In this document: positions 35,301 to 43,050 of the stretch, piece by piece
How positions within the stretch are numbered: the first letter of the stretch is position 1
Layout: each line of letters starts with the position of its first letter
DNA from: Candidatus Thiodiazotropha sp. LNASS1
GTDB lineage: Bacteria > Pseudomonadota > Gammaproteobacteria > Chromatiales > Chromatiaceae
Direction of reading: 5' to 3'
NCBI RefSeq assembly: GCF_964212655.1
Contig: NZ_OZ156465.1
Location: 4,340,001 to 4,404,000, forward strand
Length of the DNA stretch: 64,000 nucleotides
Made by a program: the position numbers and the translations under genes
The notes under the pieces: generated by a model
The model's database searches: none
Seen by the model: only the letters and a program-made list of their open reading frames with translations
Told to the model about the DNA's origin: nothing

Positions 35301-38099
35301 GACGATTTCGGGCGGGTGGCATTCACGCAAAGCCCTGACAAGGGTCTCATCACCTATCAATACGACGAAAAAGACAGACTGGTCGTCAAAACCGACGCAG
35401 CGGGGCAGCGTATAGATTTTACCTACAATACTGCCGGTAAATTGGCAAGCGTTCGCTACCCAGACGAAGAGGTAACCTTGACATACAGCCAAGGTAAGCT
35501 GCAATACCTTAGCCGCCACAATGGCAACGAACGGTGGCAATATGACCCTAGCGGCCACATGACTGCCTATACCCGAAACTACGCAGAACATGACTACACT
35601 ACCCGCTACTGGTATGACGACGCCGGCCGCCTCGAAAAGGTCGGCCTACCGGGTGGTCAAAAGCTCAAATACCACCACGACACCACAGAAGGTGGGCTGA
35701 GCCTATCCCTTGACGGCTGGTTCCGGGATAAAAGCATCCTTACATTAGAGGAGAACAGCAACGGATCGCGTAAAATACTTTTCGGCAACGGCGTGACCAC
35801 AACCTATCGCATCAAAGATGCGAAACTAGACGCTCTCCATGCCGAGGGCATTTATGACTATCACTACCAATACAACAGCCGCGGCGCCATAACCGGCATC
35901 AATGATGGGGAACAGGCCTATGCCCGCTTTCGCTACGATGACGAAGGCCGCCTCGACTTTGCCATGATGCCTTTCGCACTCTATGGCTACCGCTATGATG
36001 AAAACGGCAATCGCACCGAAAAAATAGTCAATGGCGACCATGTGCAATACAGTTATGCGGAAGACAGCAACCACATAAAACAAGCATCGCTAAATAGTTA
36101 TGTGATACCTCTGGGCCACGATAGTAGGGGCAACATTCACCGGAGCGCGGATGCCAAGATAGACTATACGGCTAACGGCCAGCCCGAACATATCAGGCTG
36201 GCGGACAAATTGATCGCCAGCTACAGTTACAACAATCGCGCCGAGCGAACCAGTAAGACGGTCTATGGAGAGGCCGGCCCGGTCACCACCCACTACCTCT
36301 ACGAAAATAAACGCCTGATCGCCGAGATGGACGACCAGGGAGAGATCGTCCGCCAATACATCTACCTGGGCTGGCAACCGGTGGCTCTGCTGGAACGGGG
36401 AGAAATCTACACCATCCACAGCAACCACCTGAATGCGCCGGTGGCGGTGAGTGACTCCACAGGCCGGCTTGTCTGGCGTGCACACTACGCCCCTTTCGGT
36501 CGCGCCCACATAGAGGACGACCCGGATGGTGATCAATTGGCGTTCCAACTCAACCTGCGGTTCCCCGGTCAATACGAAGACACCGAGACCGGGCTCTACT
36601 ACAACTACTACCGTTACTACGACCCGGAGACGGGCCGCTACCTCAGCAGCGATCCGCTGGATCTGAACGCGGGCATGAACACCTACGCCTACGCAGCCAA
36701 CGACCCAGTACGCAACATTGATCCCACCGGCCTGCTGCTCTTCGCCTTCGACGGCACCGGCAACACTAACAACCGAAATCATTTAAGCGATCCTGAAAAC
36801 CCTGGAGATATCTCCAATGTAGTGCGTTTTGCTGAGAGCTACAGCAGCGCTCCCGGTGAGCTGCCAACCACACCCTACATCGATTGGGATGGCAGCACAG
36901 CATTCAATCGGGACTACTACTACATCACCGGCGCTGGTGTGGATGACCCGAATTTTGGTAATACGCCGGCATTAGATGCAGCAGTCGGCGTCAGCCTGCA
37001 GCAAAGGGTCGCCCAGATGGCCGATAATCTGGTGCAATATATCGAACAGATGGAAGAGCAGGGCGCCTCCGCCCCGGTGGATATCGATATCGTCGGTTTC
37101 TCCCGCGGCGCGGCAGAGGCCCGCATGTTCGCCAATGTGGTGGATGACATCATTCAGGTCGCCCAGTCCGGTGCCGATTTCAGCGATCCTGCTGCTGCAG
37201 ATGAACTCAGATATATCTATGAAAACCTTAGACGGGAACAAGACCCTTTTATCGATAATACCGGATCAGCCATCGATGCCGACATGAACCGATTGAGAGC
37301 TGCCCTCGACTACCTCAACCGGGATTGCAACATGATGATCAACCTCAACTTCATCGGTCTGTTCGACACCGTGCCTCACTATGGGGCATCGCAGAGCAAC
37401 GATCTGCGACAGTTGCGCCTGGGCATACCGGCGAGTGCCGATCATACCGCCCACGCCGTGGCGGCGAACGAACACCGGGCTGACTTCGCGGGAGTCTCCA
37501 TTCACGATTCACCGGCAACGGCCAACAGCGCCACACGCATCGAGCGCGGCTTCATCGGCGCCCACTCGGATATCGGCGGCGGCTACGCAGAGGGTGACCT
37601 GTCTGATGTGGCCTTCATGTGGATGGTTCGGCAGGCGGAGAATGCGGGGGTGGAGATGGATAGGGATGTCATAGAAGATGAAGGATGGCATGAAGTAACA
37701 AATCCCATTGTCCATGACAGCGTGGATGTTTGCCCGGCATGGCCCGTCTGCTTCTCCGGACCCGATCGGGAATTCATGTACGTCAACGGCAGTGATATCG
37801 TCAACCAACAGGTATGGTCAGGCGTGGCCGGAGATGACAGTATGGATTATGTGGAATCCCAGCCGTTCTTCGATGATCAGTTTATGGAGGATGTTCCCTG
37901 TGGATTCATGTGGCAGAGTGTCTGCCGTGAAAAGGGAGAAGATGCACATGAAGACAGAACCCTGGTAGGAGCAATCCGCCTTGAAGATGAGTTGGCGCCC
38001 ACGGTGGAAATAGATAGCTATCAGGAGTGGCTGCAGGCCCATTACGGACTTGATATTCAGTTTTCAGAAGCCGATCCATCCCAGATTAATCAGCCCTAG
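32337..38099 (+). CDS. TadE-RHS-Tle1 fusion, putative polymorphic toxin
   Basis: A 1920-residue protein. Residues 1-45 are a TadE-type pseudopilin start: after basic leader KGQCG comes AAMTELLVSLPALLL, with Glu at position +5 of the mature form, and a TadE-like domain to about 220. An acidic linker follows (about 225-310). The RHS shell runs from about 350 (GNPIHVITGNKY) with dozens of YD repeats to the closing motif YYRYYDPETGRYLSSDPLDL ... NIDPTGL near 1460, where RHS proteins are cut. The tip (1465-1920) is a DUF2235/Tle1-type phospholipase with FDGTGNT, nucleophile Ser1589 in VGFSRGA, and candidate Asp1677 (LFDTV) and His1743 (GAHSDIGGGY). It would degrade membrane phospholipids of a rival. 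AGGAG precedes the ATG. Intact over its full length. Confidence 0.92.
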   Translation: MQIKRNLIRLFKGQCGAAMTELLVSLPALLLMGLGGLQTALLFDAKIIVNSATFEAVRKGAVNHAQSDAMRRELGLRLAPLFGGDGSAEKALSAITRASLDVQDSRFTEIEIINPTIEAFDEFGREIVDPRTGDVHFGIPNSHLRWRERDVGRSGVNIQDANLLKVKVTYGYQLKVPLMDRVIPAVMRLVDPEHIHYYNARRLPITSVATVRMQSDAWRDDNNVHMIPPGGGGTPPSTEDDPQNGGATPDDDEGQGGDDTDEETAEEVTEEAENGDSDEETTESTDDESSQSEDGQTSLDDLLNSGDDPSNNLVNPGDDLGAEACQDGQSSVDNLPFSPITTSQSSSILSTHAGNPIHVITGNKYQQELDLSPLPGSLGLLFKRHYNSRSDETGPLGHGWIHSYDFRLNASGTDYRLRQSDGRVIHFRPSDTSGHYIAPRLSDGWLQINEVQITWHWRDGRQLQFNPQGQLQRIVLATGQTLSLYYNPQDELFLVRDPQGRELSLDHYTNGRIKALYDPSGQATRYRYDDVGNLQQVTRHDGSTRIYHYEDPQDKHNLTGITDERDIRYATWTYDAQDRAILSSHADQVGQVRLDFSADGQTQITDSQGKVSTYTTEIRDGVALVTAIHGPGCSSCGPWDVSYHYNERYQIIAQMNNDGNALLYTRDELGRVTELTRTAGEKKQRVASIKYLADRDMPIEISVPSVKPGADFVREIRYNSKGSLEKARERGFAPLPDGGFTPITRELQLSYDDNEQLFAMDSVLSQIEEIAHIEKDSFGRTKKITNYDGTTQKISYNAYGKIDEIQFDGEHPITVSYTANLTVASIENQVGQFSYEYDAVGNPLLYRTPDKTELRMEYDPAGRMIRRYNDRLETRYKWTKDDRIKQESWYVAGIPISTLSYFYDNQSRLTALKNQSGQIVRQFEYEAGKKLPKSIKAPGKLTTLEYDGFGKLKQLKTSDGVVRRYASDSHGKLSAVTNARGNTTHYRYDDFGRVAFTQSPDKGLITYQYDEKDRLVVKTDAAGQRIDFTYNTAGKLASVRYPDEEVTLTYSQGKLQYLSRHNGNERWQYDPSGHMTAYTRNYAEHDYTTRYWYDDAGRLEKVGLPGGQKLKYHHDTTEGGLSLSLDGWFRDKSILTLEENSNGSRKILFGNGVTTTYRIKDAKLDALHAEGIYDYHYQYNSRGAITGINDGEQAYARFRYDDEGRLDFAMMPFALYGYRYDENGNRTEKIVNGDHVQYSYAEDSNHIKQASLNSYVIPLGHDSRGNIHRSADAKIDYTANGQPEHIRLADKLIASYSYNNRAERTSKTVYGEAGPVTTHYLYENKRLIAEMDDQGEIVRQYIYLGWQPVALLERGEIYTIHSNHLNAPVAVSDSTGRLVWRAHYAPFGRAHIEDDPDGDQLAFQLNLRFPGQYEDTETGLYYNYYRYYDPETGRYLSSDPLDLNAGMNTYAYAANDPVRNIDPTGLLLFAFDGTGNTNNRNHLSDPENPGDISNVVRFAESYSSAPGELPTTPYIDWDGSTAFNRDYYYITGAGVDDPNFGNTPALDAAVGVSLQQRVAQMADNLVQYIEQMEEQGASAPVDIDIVGFSRGAAEARMFANVVDDIIQVAQSGADFSDPAAADELRYIYENLRREQDPFIDNTGSAIDADMNRLRAALDYLNRDCNMMINLNFIGLFDTVPHYGASQSNDLRQLRLGIPASADHTAHAVAANEHRADFAGVSIHDSPATANSATRIERGFIGAHSDIGGGYAEGDLSDVAFMWMVRQAENAGVEMDRDVIEDEGWHEVTNPIVHDSVDVCPAWPVCFSGPDREFMYVNGSDIVNQQVWSGVAGDDSMDYVESQPFFDDQFMEDVPCGFMWQSVCREKGEDAHEDRTLVGAIRLEDELAPTVEIDSYQEWLQAHYGLDIQFSEADPSQINQP

Positions 38100-38122
38100 C
38101 GGATAAACAAGGAAAGCGATAG

Positions 38123-38644
38123 ATGAAAAGAGTAGGGTACCTGACACTATTAGTAATTATGGCCTTGACCCAGAGCGGCTGCAGTAACTTTCTATATGTG
38201 GTGCGTGCGGCAAACTATGGTGAGTACGGCGTCATCCTAAAACAGATGGAAACCACCATGAGATATTCTCGCCTGCATCCTGGGATTCCCGGCGTACGGG
38301 ATGACATCGCGGTCATGAATCGTTTTGTGGGTTATCCAAAATCACTTCCTGATCATGTGGAGGTTGAGTGGCAGTTAGCGAAGCTGAGTGATTGTCGATC
38401 TGTGCGAGTTTACTCTAAAGATCCGCAATATGTGAGGAAGCATGGCTGCACCTGGACTCCCTTGGAAGATAAGGTCTACCGTAAAGTGATTGATCTGACT
38501 GAGGTCAGGCGAAGCGAAGATGCGAAGATGGCGGGTAAAACCCTTCGCATGGGCAGCAAAAGCAGTTTGAGTATTTTTTTCGTATTTCGGGATGAAGATA
38601 TAACGTTAAGTTTCGGTAGTCGCAGGACGAATGCATTTAAGTGA
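38123..38644 (+). CDS. Lipoprotein, candidate immunity protein
   Basis: A 173-residue lipoprotein (signal VIMALTQSGCSN, acylated Cys near residue 20) starting 23 nt after the RHS-phospholipase gene, so it is probably co-transcribed. The mature part has an alpha/beta pattern, with two cysteines (SDCRSVR and KHGCTW) that could form a disulfide in the periplasm. Phospholipase effectors of the Tle1 group act on the periplasmic face, and their known immunity proteins are often periplasmic lipoproteins encoded next door. Position, size and location therefore fit an immunity role. I see no sequence match to a named immunity family, so this is inference. Confidence 0.72.
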   Translation: MKRVGYLTLLVIMALTQSGCSNFLYVVRAANYGEYGVILKQMETTMRYSRLHPGIPGVRDDIAVMNRFVGYPKSLPDHVEVEWQLAKLSDCRSVRVYSKDPQYVRKHGCTWTPLEDKVYRKVIDLTEVRRSEDAKMAGKTLRMGSKSSLSIFFVFRDEDITLSFGSRRTNAFK

Positions 38645-38929
38645 TGCTTAGGTTTTAGGGCTGAATGTCATATTATATGGTGTCAGGTTTATTAGGAATC
38701 TGACAAATAAACTGAATTACTTATCCATTGATATGCAGTCTGGTTTTATGGCAATACATCCGGCAATCAAGCCAATATTACTTTTATGAATATATATGGC
38801 GAAAATATTCTTATCGCGAACTGATTCTAATTTCCTTATCAACAATTGAAATAAAATACCCTAGTGTGCTGATCATCCAACATCAGCACACTTCATCTTA
38901 ACTCGATAGTATTTTTTTAGGAGAATGAA

Positions 38930-39931
38930 ATGGATGTCATACTCAACTCTAAACAGATAAATTTGTTTTCTAAATTAAATATCGCATCATTTATTACTAT
39001 TACTTTAGTCGCATGCGGAGGAGGGGGCGGTGATGGCGCTGGTGATGTCACTATTGACGATGCTAGTGATATCAGTAGTGACACTGGTGTTACGAATACA
39101 TCCGGGAACTATATAACAACAGCAGCACAGGTCTACTTTACCCAGGCTGGTCTGGGTGGTATTTATGCAGTTGAACCGCACTTTGCCAAGTTTGCACTAT
39201 ATCATGAAGAATCCGGACAGAAAGTAACTGCATGCGATAACAGTGGTGAAAAGAGTGTCAATGTGCAAAAGTCCGGGTCTGAGGAGTCTCTCAATCCAGG
39301 CGACAATCTGACAGTAACATATCTGCATTGCAACAATGGTAAGGGGGTGCAGGAAGGCACCTCATCTATCGACATTATCGAAAGCAATGAAGTAAGCAAT
39401 ATGGACTTTCGAGCAATATATGATGCTGTTAGCAATAAAATTATTGATGGAGGACCACTAATTGTAAATATGAGAATTAAGCAAGAAGGACTCGGTGATG
39501 CAAACATTATAGGAATCAATTCAGATCGCTATGAAATCGATGGATCCTATAAAGGTAACCCAAACACGACCGAACATCCGGCGCCGCATTATGAAGACGA
39601 TAAAGCTCATTTTTCTAGAATGATTTTTGAAAGATATCAGGATGACTCAATAAACGATACTTATCTATACTGGGATATAGATTTACTAAATAAGGAAAAC
39701 ACTGCTTTCTCGTACACTACAACTGTACTGGATGATGTGAAGATCATTAATTCGGTCTTATCTGCAGGAAGATATTCAGTGTTCTATCAAGGTGACCGAA
39801 TAGAAGTCACTGTGGCCGGACCCGATATTGTCCAGGTATTATTTGATGAAAACAATGATGGTTCTATTGAAGAACAACAACAAATGACATATGAACAATT
39901 TATAGCAGAAGCCCTTATTGTTGCACAGTAA
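38930..39931 (+). CDS. Lipoprotein of unknown function
   Basis: A 333-residue protein. A long N-terminal part (MDVILNSKQINLFSKLNI) comes before a lipobox ending LVAC near residue 29, followed by a glycine stretch (GGGGGDGAGD) typical of exported lipoproteins. The mature domain is acidic, with two further cysteines (TACDNSGE and LHCNNG) and beta-strand-like alternation. It ends in DENNDGSIEEQQQM, which looks like a calcium-binding DxNxDGxI loop. No known family. AGGAG precedes the ATG. AT-rich, like its neighbours. Confidence 0.75.
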   Translation: MDVILNSKQINLFSKLNIASFITITLVACGGGGGDGAGDVTIDDASDISSDTGVTNTSGNYITTAAQVYFTQAGLGGIYAVEPHFAKFALYHEESGQKVTACDNSGEKSVNVQKSGSEESLNPGDNLTVTYLHCNNGKGVQEGTSSIDIIESNEVSNMDFRAIYDAVSNKIIDGGPLIVNMRIKQEGLGDANIIGINSDRYEIDGSYKGNPNTTEHPAPHYEDDKAHFSRMIFERYQDDSINDTYLYWDIDLLNKENTAFSYTTTVLDDVKIINSVLSAGRYSVFYQGDRIEVTVAGPDIVQVLFDENNDGSIEEQQQMTYEQFIAEALIVAQ

Positions 39932-40080
39932 CGGATTCTACAGGCCGACAGATGCTATTTGTGATAATCATGTCGTCGTCAATCAATCGGTAACGGCTTG
40001 CAACATGAGGTCAAAGCATAAAAGATTTGTGATCTTGTGGTACAAGCCATTCCGATTCCTTTTGGCATTAATGTTTGCTG

Positions 40081-40105
40081 AGGGTCTGACTGCCGGTCAG
40101 ACCCT
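40081..40105. repeat. Perfect 10-bp inverted repeat
   Basis: Arms AGGGTCTGAC and GTCAGACCCT around the loop TGCCG. No T run follows on either strand, so it is not a standard terminator. It could be an operator or the remains of an element end. Confidence 0.75.
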
Positions 40106-40126
40106 AGGATTATGCCGGGAGTGCTC

Positions 40127-40174
40127 CACTGCATGGACATCCACCCTAAACACTGCATGGACATCCACCCTAAA
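40127..40174. repeat. 24-bp tandem duplication (two units)
   Basis: Units 40127-40150 and 40151-40174 are identical: each begins CACTGCATGG and ends CACCCTAAA. Two exact copies suggest a recent slippage duplication. Confidence 0.9.
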
Positions 40175-40341
40175 AGCTCCTTCTGAATAGATTACCGCTA
40201 ATCGTGGGGTGGCCAATATAGAATTTAATATGCTATAACGATAATTCTGTTACTCGTTATAAACGGGCTTTTAGCTTTTACAGTAAATGATTATTATCTG
40301 TTATGTGTCCTCAGGTTGCACAACATGTTGAGTAATTCCTT

Positions 40342-40806
40342 ATGCGAATAATCCATCTACTACTTCTTTTATCTTGCCTAGCAATGATTGCGGAAGCCGC
40401 CGATACGAACTGGTTTGTAGCTGTATATGGTGAGCAATTCCAACTCGTCACGGGAATTTCGGAAGATGCGAATGTTGAGGATGGTGAAAGATTGGATTTG
40501 GGATTCGTAGGCAAGGTAATTTACGTGCGTAGTGAAGAATATTATGAACTGGATCAGTTTAGACCCGTCAATGCAACTGGCAGAGATGGAAGTTCTACTG
40601 CAATGGCCAGTGAGGCAACAGCAGCCGCTGACAATTCCACTAAAGAACCGACTTCAATGGCAGAGTTTGGTCCTCTCCCGGATACTGGAGTGCAGTATGT
40701 AATGGATGGCGACTTTCGTGGTTGGAATTGTTCGAAGCTATACGTAAAACCGCTTGGTGATAGAACTTACCGACTCAGGTGTCCGACAGCAATGAAGCAT
40801 GAATAG
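40342..40806 (+). CDS. Small secreted protein of unknown function
   Basis: A 154-residue protein with a signal peptide (MRIIHLLLLLSCLAMIAEA, cleavage about residue 19). The mature part begins with a compact beta-rich section (NWFVAVYGEQFQLVTG). A Ser/Thr/Ala-rich linker (around residues 80-105) and a C-terminal section with two cysteines (WNCSKLYV and LRCPTAM) follow. No family recognised. It is the only gene between the repeat-bearing stretch at 40 kb and a membrane protein, and may belong to the accessory region that begins at 28 kb. Confidence 0.72.
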   Translation: MRIIHLLLLLSCLAMIAEAADTNWFVAVYGEQFQLVTGISEDANVEDGERLDLGFVGKVIYVRSEEYYELDQFRPVNATGRDGSSTAMASEATAAADNSTKEPTSMAEFGPLPDTGVQYVMDGDFRGWNCSKLYVKPLGDRTYRLRCPTAMKHE

Positions 40807-40927
40807 ACAGCCTGTTGGTTGTCTAATTACAACGGCAAACTTAGCCTTTTGTGGATCGGCGACTAACAATTTTCATTGAGACAACGTTTTCGTAAATATG
40901 AATGACATGTAGTTGAGATAGGAAATT

Positions 40928-41239
40928 ATGGATGGACAAACCGTTGGATTTATCGGTGGCGCATTCGGGGCGGTCATAGGAATAATAGGTGGGATTGTAG
41001 GCACCTATTTTAGTATCAAGAATACGAATAGCCAGGCAGAGAAAAATTTTATGATTAGAGTATCGATCTTTGTTTGGATTGCAATCATCATATTCCTTGC
41101 TTTGCTTCTGTTGCTGCCAAAACCATATAACTTTTTTATGTGGGGTATATATGGCGTCTTGTTTCCAGTGAGTGTTCATTACATCAATAAGAAAATAAAT
41201 ACTATTCGTGAATCGGAGAAAATGTATACAGACGTGTAA
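40928..41239 (+). CDS. Small membrane protein of unknown function
   Basis: A 103-residue protein with about three membrane segments: a Gly-rich first helix (VGFIGGAFGAVIGIIGGIVG, residues about 6-26), then IFVWIAIIIFLALLLLLP (about 48-66) and a third (FFMWGIYGVLFPVSVHY). The tail is charged. AGGAAA lies just before the ATG. The glycine-zipper pattern in the first helix is common in small membrane-inserting proteins. No named family. Confidence 0.72.
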   Translation: MDGQTVGFIGGAFGAVIGIIGGIVGTYFSIKNTNSQAEKNFMIRVSIFVWIAIIIFLALLLLLPKPYNFFMWGIYGVLFPVSVHYINKKINTIRESEKMYTDV

Positions 41240-41539
41240 TGAGGCGGTGGCTTCGATAACATTATTTTTACGCTGGAAGACTGGATCATATAGTGGCTAC
41301 GAAGCGGCGTTTTTGTTATCACAACAGCAAGACTGTGATGCATTTGTGATAACTACGTGATCCTCTCTGGATCTTGCCGCCCTATATTCAGAACCATAAG
41401 CGATCGGGTTCATTGATGAATTAGAAGATTTCCCCGTTTTTTACCCCGACTATCGTGGTGAATCTCAGCTTAGAATTCCTGTCAGATGTCCTATGCGGTT
41501 CCTGTCTCTCGGGGAGTCGCGCGTGTGAGGAGAAGAGTG

Positions 41540-42034
41540 ATGAAGCGAAGAAGTTTGATTAAGCTGTTGGGCGCGGCGGCGTTGTTGCCGGTCGTTGGTC
41601 AGTCGGTATTAGCCAGACAGGATGATAAAGCCATGCAAAACGAAAAAATAGATTTGACCGATGCGCAGTGGCGCGAACGGTTGACGCCTGAGCAGTATCA
41701 TATCCTGCGGGAGGAGGGTACGGAGCGGCCGGGTACGAGCCCCCTGTTGAAGGAGAAGCGCGAGGGTGTCTACGCCTGCGCGGGTTGCGATAATCACCTG
41801 TTTGCCTCGTCGACCAAGTATGAGAGCGGGACCGGATGGCCGAGTTTCTACGACTATCTGCCCGGCGCGCTGGGTACCAAAAAGGATTACAAGCTGATAT
41901 GGCCGCGTACCGAGTATCATTGTGCCCGCTGCGGCGGTCATCATGGGCATGTCTTCAATGATGGGCCGAAGCCGACCGGATTGCGCTACTGTAACAACGG
42001 TATTGCATTGAAGTTCATTCCGGCGGAAGCATGA
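41540..42034 (+). CDS. msrB: Exported methionine sulfoxide reductase B
   Basis: Reduces methionine-R-sulfoxide in proteins. The 164 residues start with a twin-arginine-type signal (MKRRSLIKLLGAAALLPVVG), so this copy is sent folded to the periplasm, unlike cytoplasmic MsrB. The catalytic domain has both zinc pairs (CAGC and CARC), SGTGWPSFYD, HGHVFNDGP, and the active-site Cys in RYCNNG. Most family members read RxCxNS, so the final Gly is slightly unusual. GAGGAG precedes the ATG. The stop overlaps the DUF1223 start (ATGA), so the two form an operon, probably for periplasmic oxidative damage. Confidence 0.92.
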   Translation: MKRRSLIKLLGAAALLPVVGQSVLARQDDKAMQNEKIDLTDAQWRERLTPEQYHILREEGTERPGTSPLLKEKREGVYACAGCDNHLFASSTKYESGTGWPSFYDYLPGALGTKKDYKLIWPRTEYHCARCGGHHGHVFNDGPKPTGLRYCNNGIALKFIPAEA

Positions 42035-42774
42035 ACGGCTGGCGCGGCTTGTTGCTGAGCGGCGGATTGATGGCGGCTGTTGTCGCTCAGCCCACCCAGG
42101 CCCTGACCTTGCAGAGCCCGGTTGAACGGGTCAATCTGCTGGAGCTCTACACATCCCACGGCTGCAGCAGCTGTCCCCCCGCGGATGCCTGGCTGCGGAA
42201 ACTGGAGCGGCATCCGGGATTGTGGCAAAAGCTTATTCCGCTGGCGTTTCATGTGGATTACTGGGATGACTTGGGCTGGCCGGACCGCTTCGCATCGCCG
42301 GCCTTCAGCAAGAGGCAGCGCGATCACCGTCGGCAGGGTGCGATACGCTCAGTCTATACACCGGGATTCGTCCTCAACGGGCAGGAGTGGCGTCAATGGT
42401 TCTACCGGCCTGGACTCGATCTGTCTGCCAATGAACAGGTAGGGCGTTTGACTATGCAAGTCGATCCAGGGACGGGTGCTACACTCAAGTTCTCGCCTCA
42501 GCCCCATCTGAGGGGGGGCAAATTTGAGGCCCATTTCGCGATTCTCGGCTTTGGCCTCTCCAGTCGTATCGGCGGTGGTGAAAACCGGGGCAGGACCTTG
42601 GAGGAGAACTTTGTTGTATTGAGTCACCAACAAGCGGCGTCAGGGGAAGGAGAGTGGCGTTTTACCTGGCCCGAACTCTCCGCCAACGAAGCGGATAGAC
42701 TAGCCGTGGTTGCCTGGCTCACTCGACCGGACAGCAGCCGGCAGGTACAGGCGGCTGGCGGCTGGTTGCCTTAG
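42031..42774 (+). CDS. DUF1223 secreted thioredoxin-fold protein
   Basis: A 247-residue exported protein of the DUF1223 family. A signal peptide (GLLLSGGLMAAVVAQPTQA, cleavage about residue 24) is followed by a thioredoxin-like domain. The redox motif is CSSCPPAD near residue 47, in the expected position after the first strand (LLELYTSHG), and the family signature FHVDYWDDLGWPDRFASP follows. It is translationally coupled to the exported MsrB. A role in delivering electrons to MsrB or in another periplasmic redox task is plausible but is inferred from the operon only. Proteins of this family are poorly characterised. Confidence 0.88.
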   Translation: MNGWRGLLLSGGLMAAVVAQPTQALTLQSPVERVNLLELYTSHGCSSCPPADAWLRKLERHPGLWQKLIPLAFHVDYWDDLGWPDRFASPAFSKRQRDHRRQGAIRSVYTPGFVLNGQEWRQWFYRPGLDLSANEQVGRLTMQVDPGTGATLKFSPQPHLRGGKFEAHFAILGFGLSSRIGGGENRGRTLEENFVVLSHQQAASGEGEWRFTWPELSANEADRLAVVAWLTRPDSSRQVQAAGGWLP

Positions 42775-42823
42775 GGATGATTGGATTAGTGTCGACAGGC
42801 GATAGTATCTTTTAACTCTCTAA

Positions 42824-42852
42824 TTGATAAGGCTTGCTGCCTGTGCTATTCT
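42824..42852 (+). promoter_or_regulatory. Sigma-70-type promoter before rimP leader
   Basis: TTGATA (42824-42829), a 17-nt spacer and TATTCT (42847-42852). The spacing is optimal. It would start transcription about 190 nt before rimP and just ahead of two hairpins. Confidence 0.65.
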
Positions 42853-42916
42853 TCGCGTCGAATTTGCGGACGTGCATCGGCCATGAACGCCTTGATCTGC
42901 CGCAGCGAACTATAAT

Positions 42917-42941
42917 AAAACCCCGACAGCGGGGTTTTTTT
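42917..42941 (+). terminator. Intrinsic terminator in rimP leader
   Basis: Arms CCCCG and CGGGG (42921-42925 and 42930-42934) around ACAG, extended by AAAA/TTTT, and followed by a run of seven T. It lies about 70-90 nt after the predicted promoter, so it would make a short leader RNA unless read through. Confidence 0.8.
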
Positions 42942-43011
42942 GTTTTCGAGTGTACGACCTGGGCCCAGGCGGATAGGTAGATCCGGCCGGGTCTCGTATA
43001 TCGAGGACGAC

Positions 43012-43036
43012 GGGATGGGCCATGAGCCCATTTTTT
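43012..43036 (+). terminator. rimP-leader terminator hairpin
   Basis: Arms ATGGGC and GCCCAT around CATGA, followed by T6, only 15 nt before the rimP start. It matches the known rimP-leader hairpin upstream of rimP-nusA operons in gammaproteobacteria and probably acts as an attenuator. Confidence 0.82.
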
Positions 43037-43050
43037 ATTGCGGTGAAGAA

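Larger units (their letters stand above)
39932..40341. other. Gene-free stretch with hairpin and tandem duplication
   Basis: About 410 nt. It contains a perfect 10-bp hairpin (40081-40105) and a 24-bp tandem duplication (40127-40174). No convincing gene; the open frame through the duplication has no ribosome-binding site. Confidence 0.5.

Noticed and set aside
32409-37808. Long minus-strand frames opposite the RHS gene
   Set aside because: They are mirror frames of a GC-rich repetitive gene, with no ribosome-binding sites or domains.
42859-42916. A tRNA before rimP, as in E. coli
   Set aside because: No cloverleaf, T-loop or CCA end is visible between the promoter and the first terminator.
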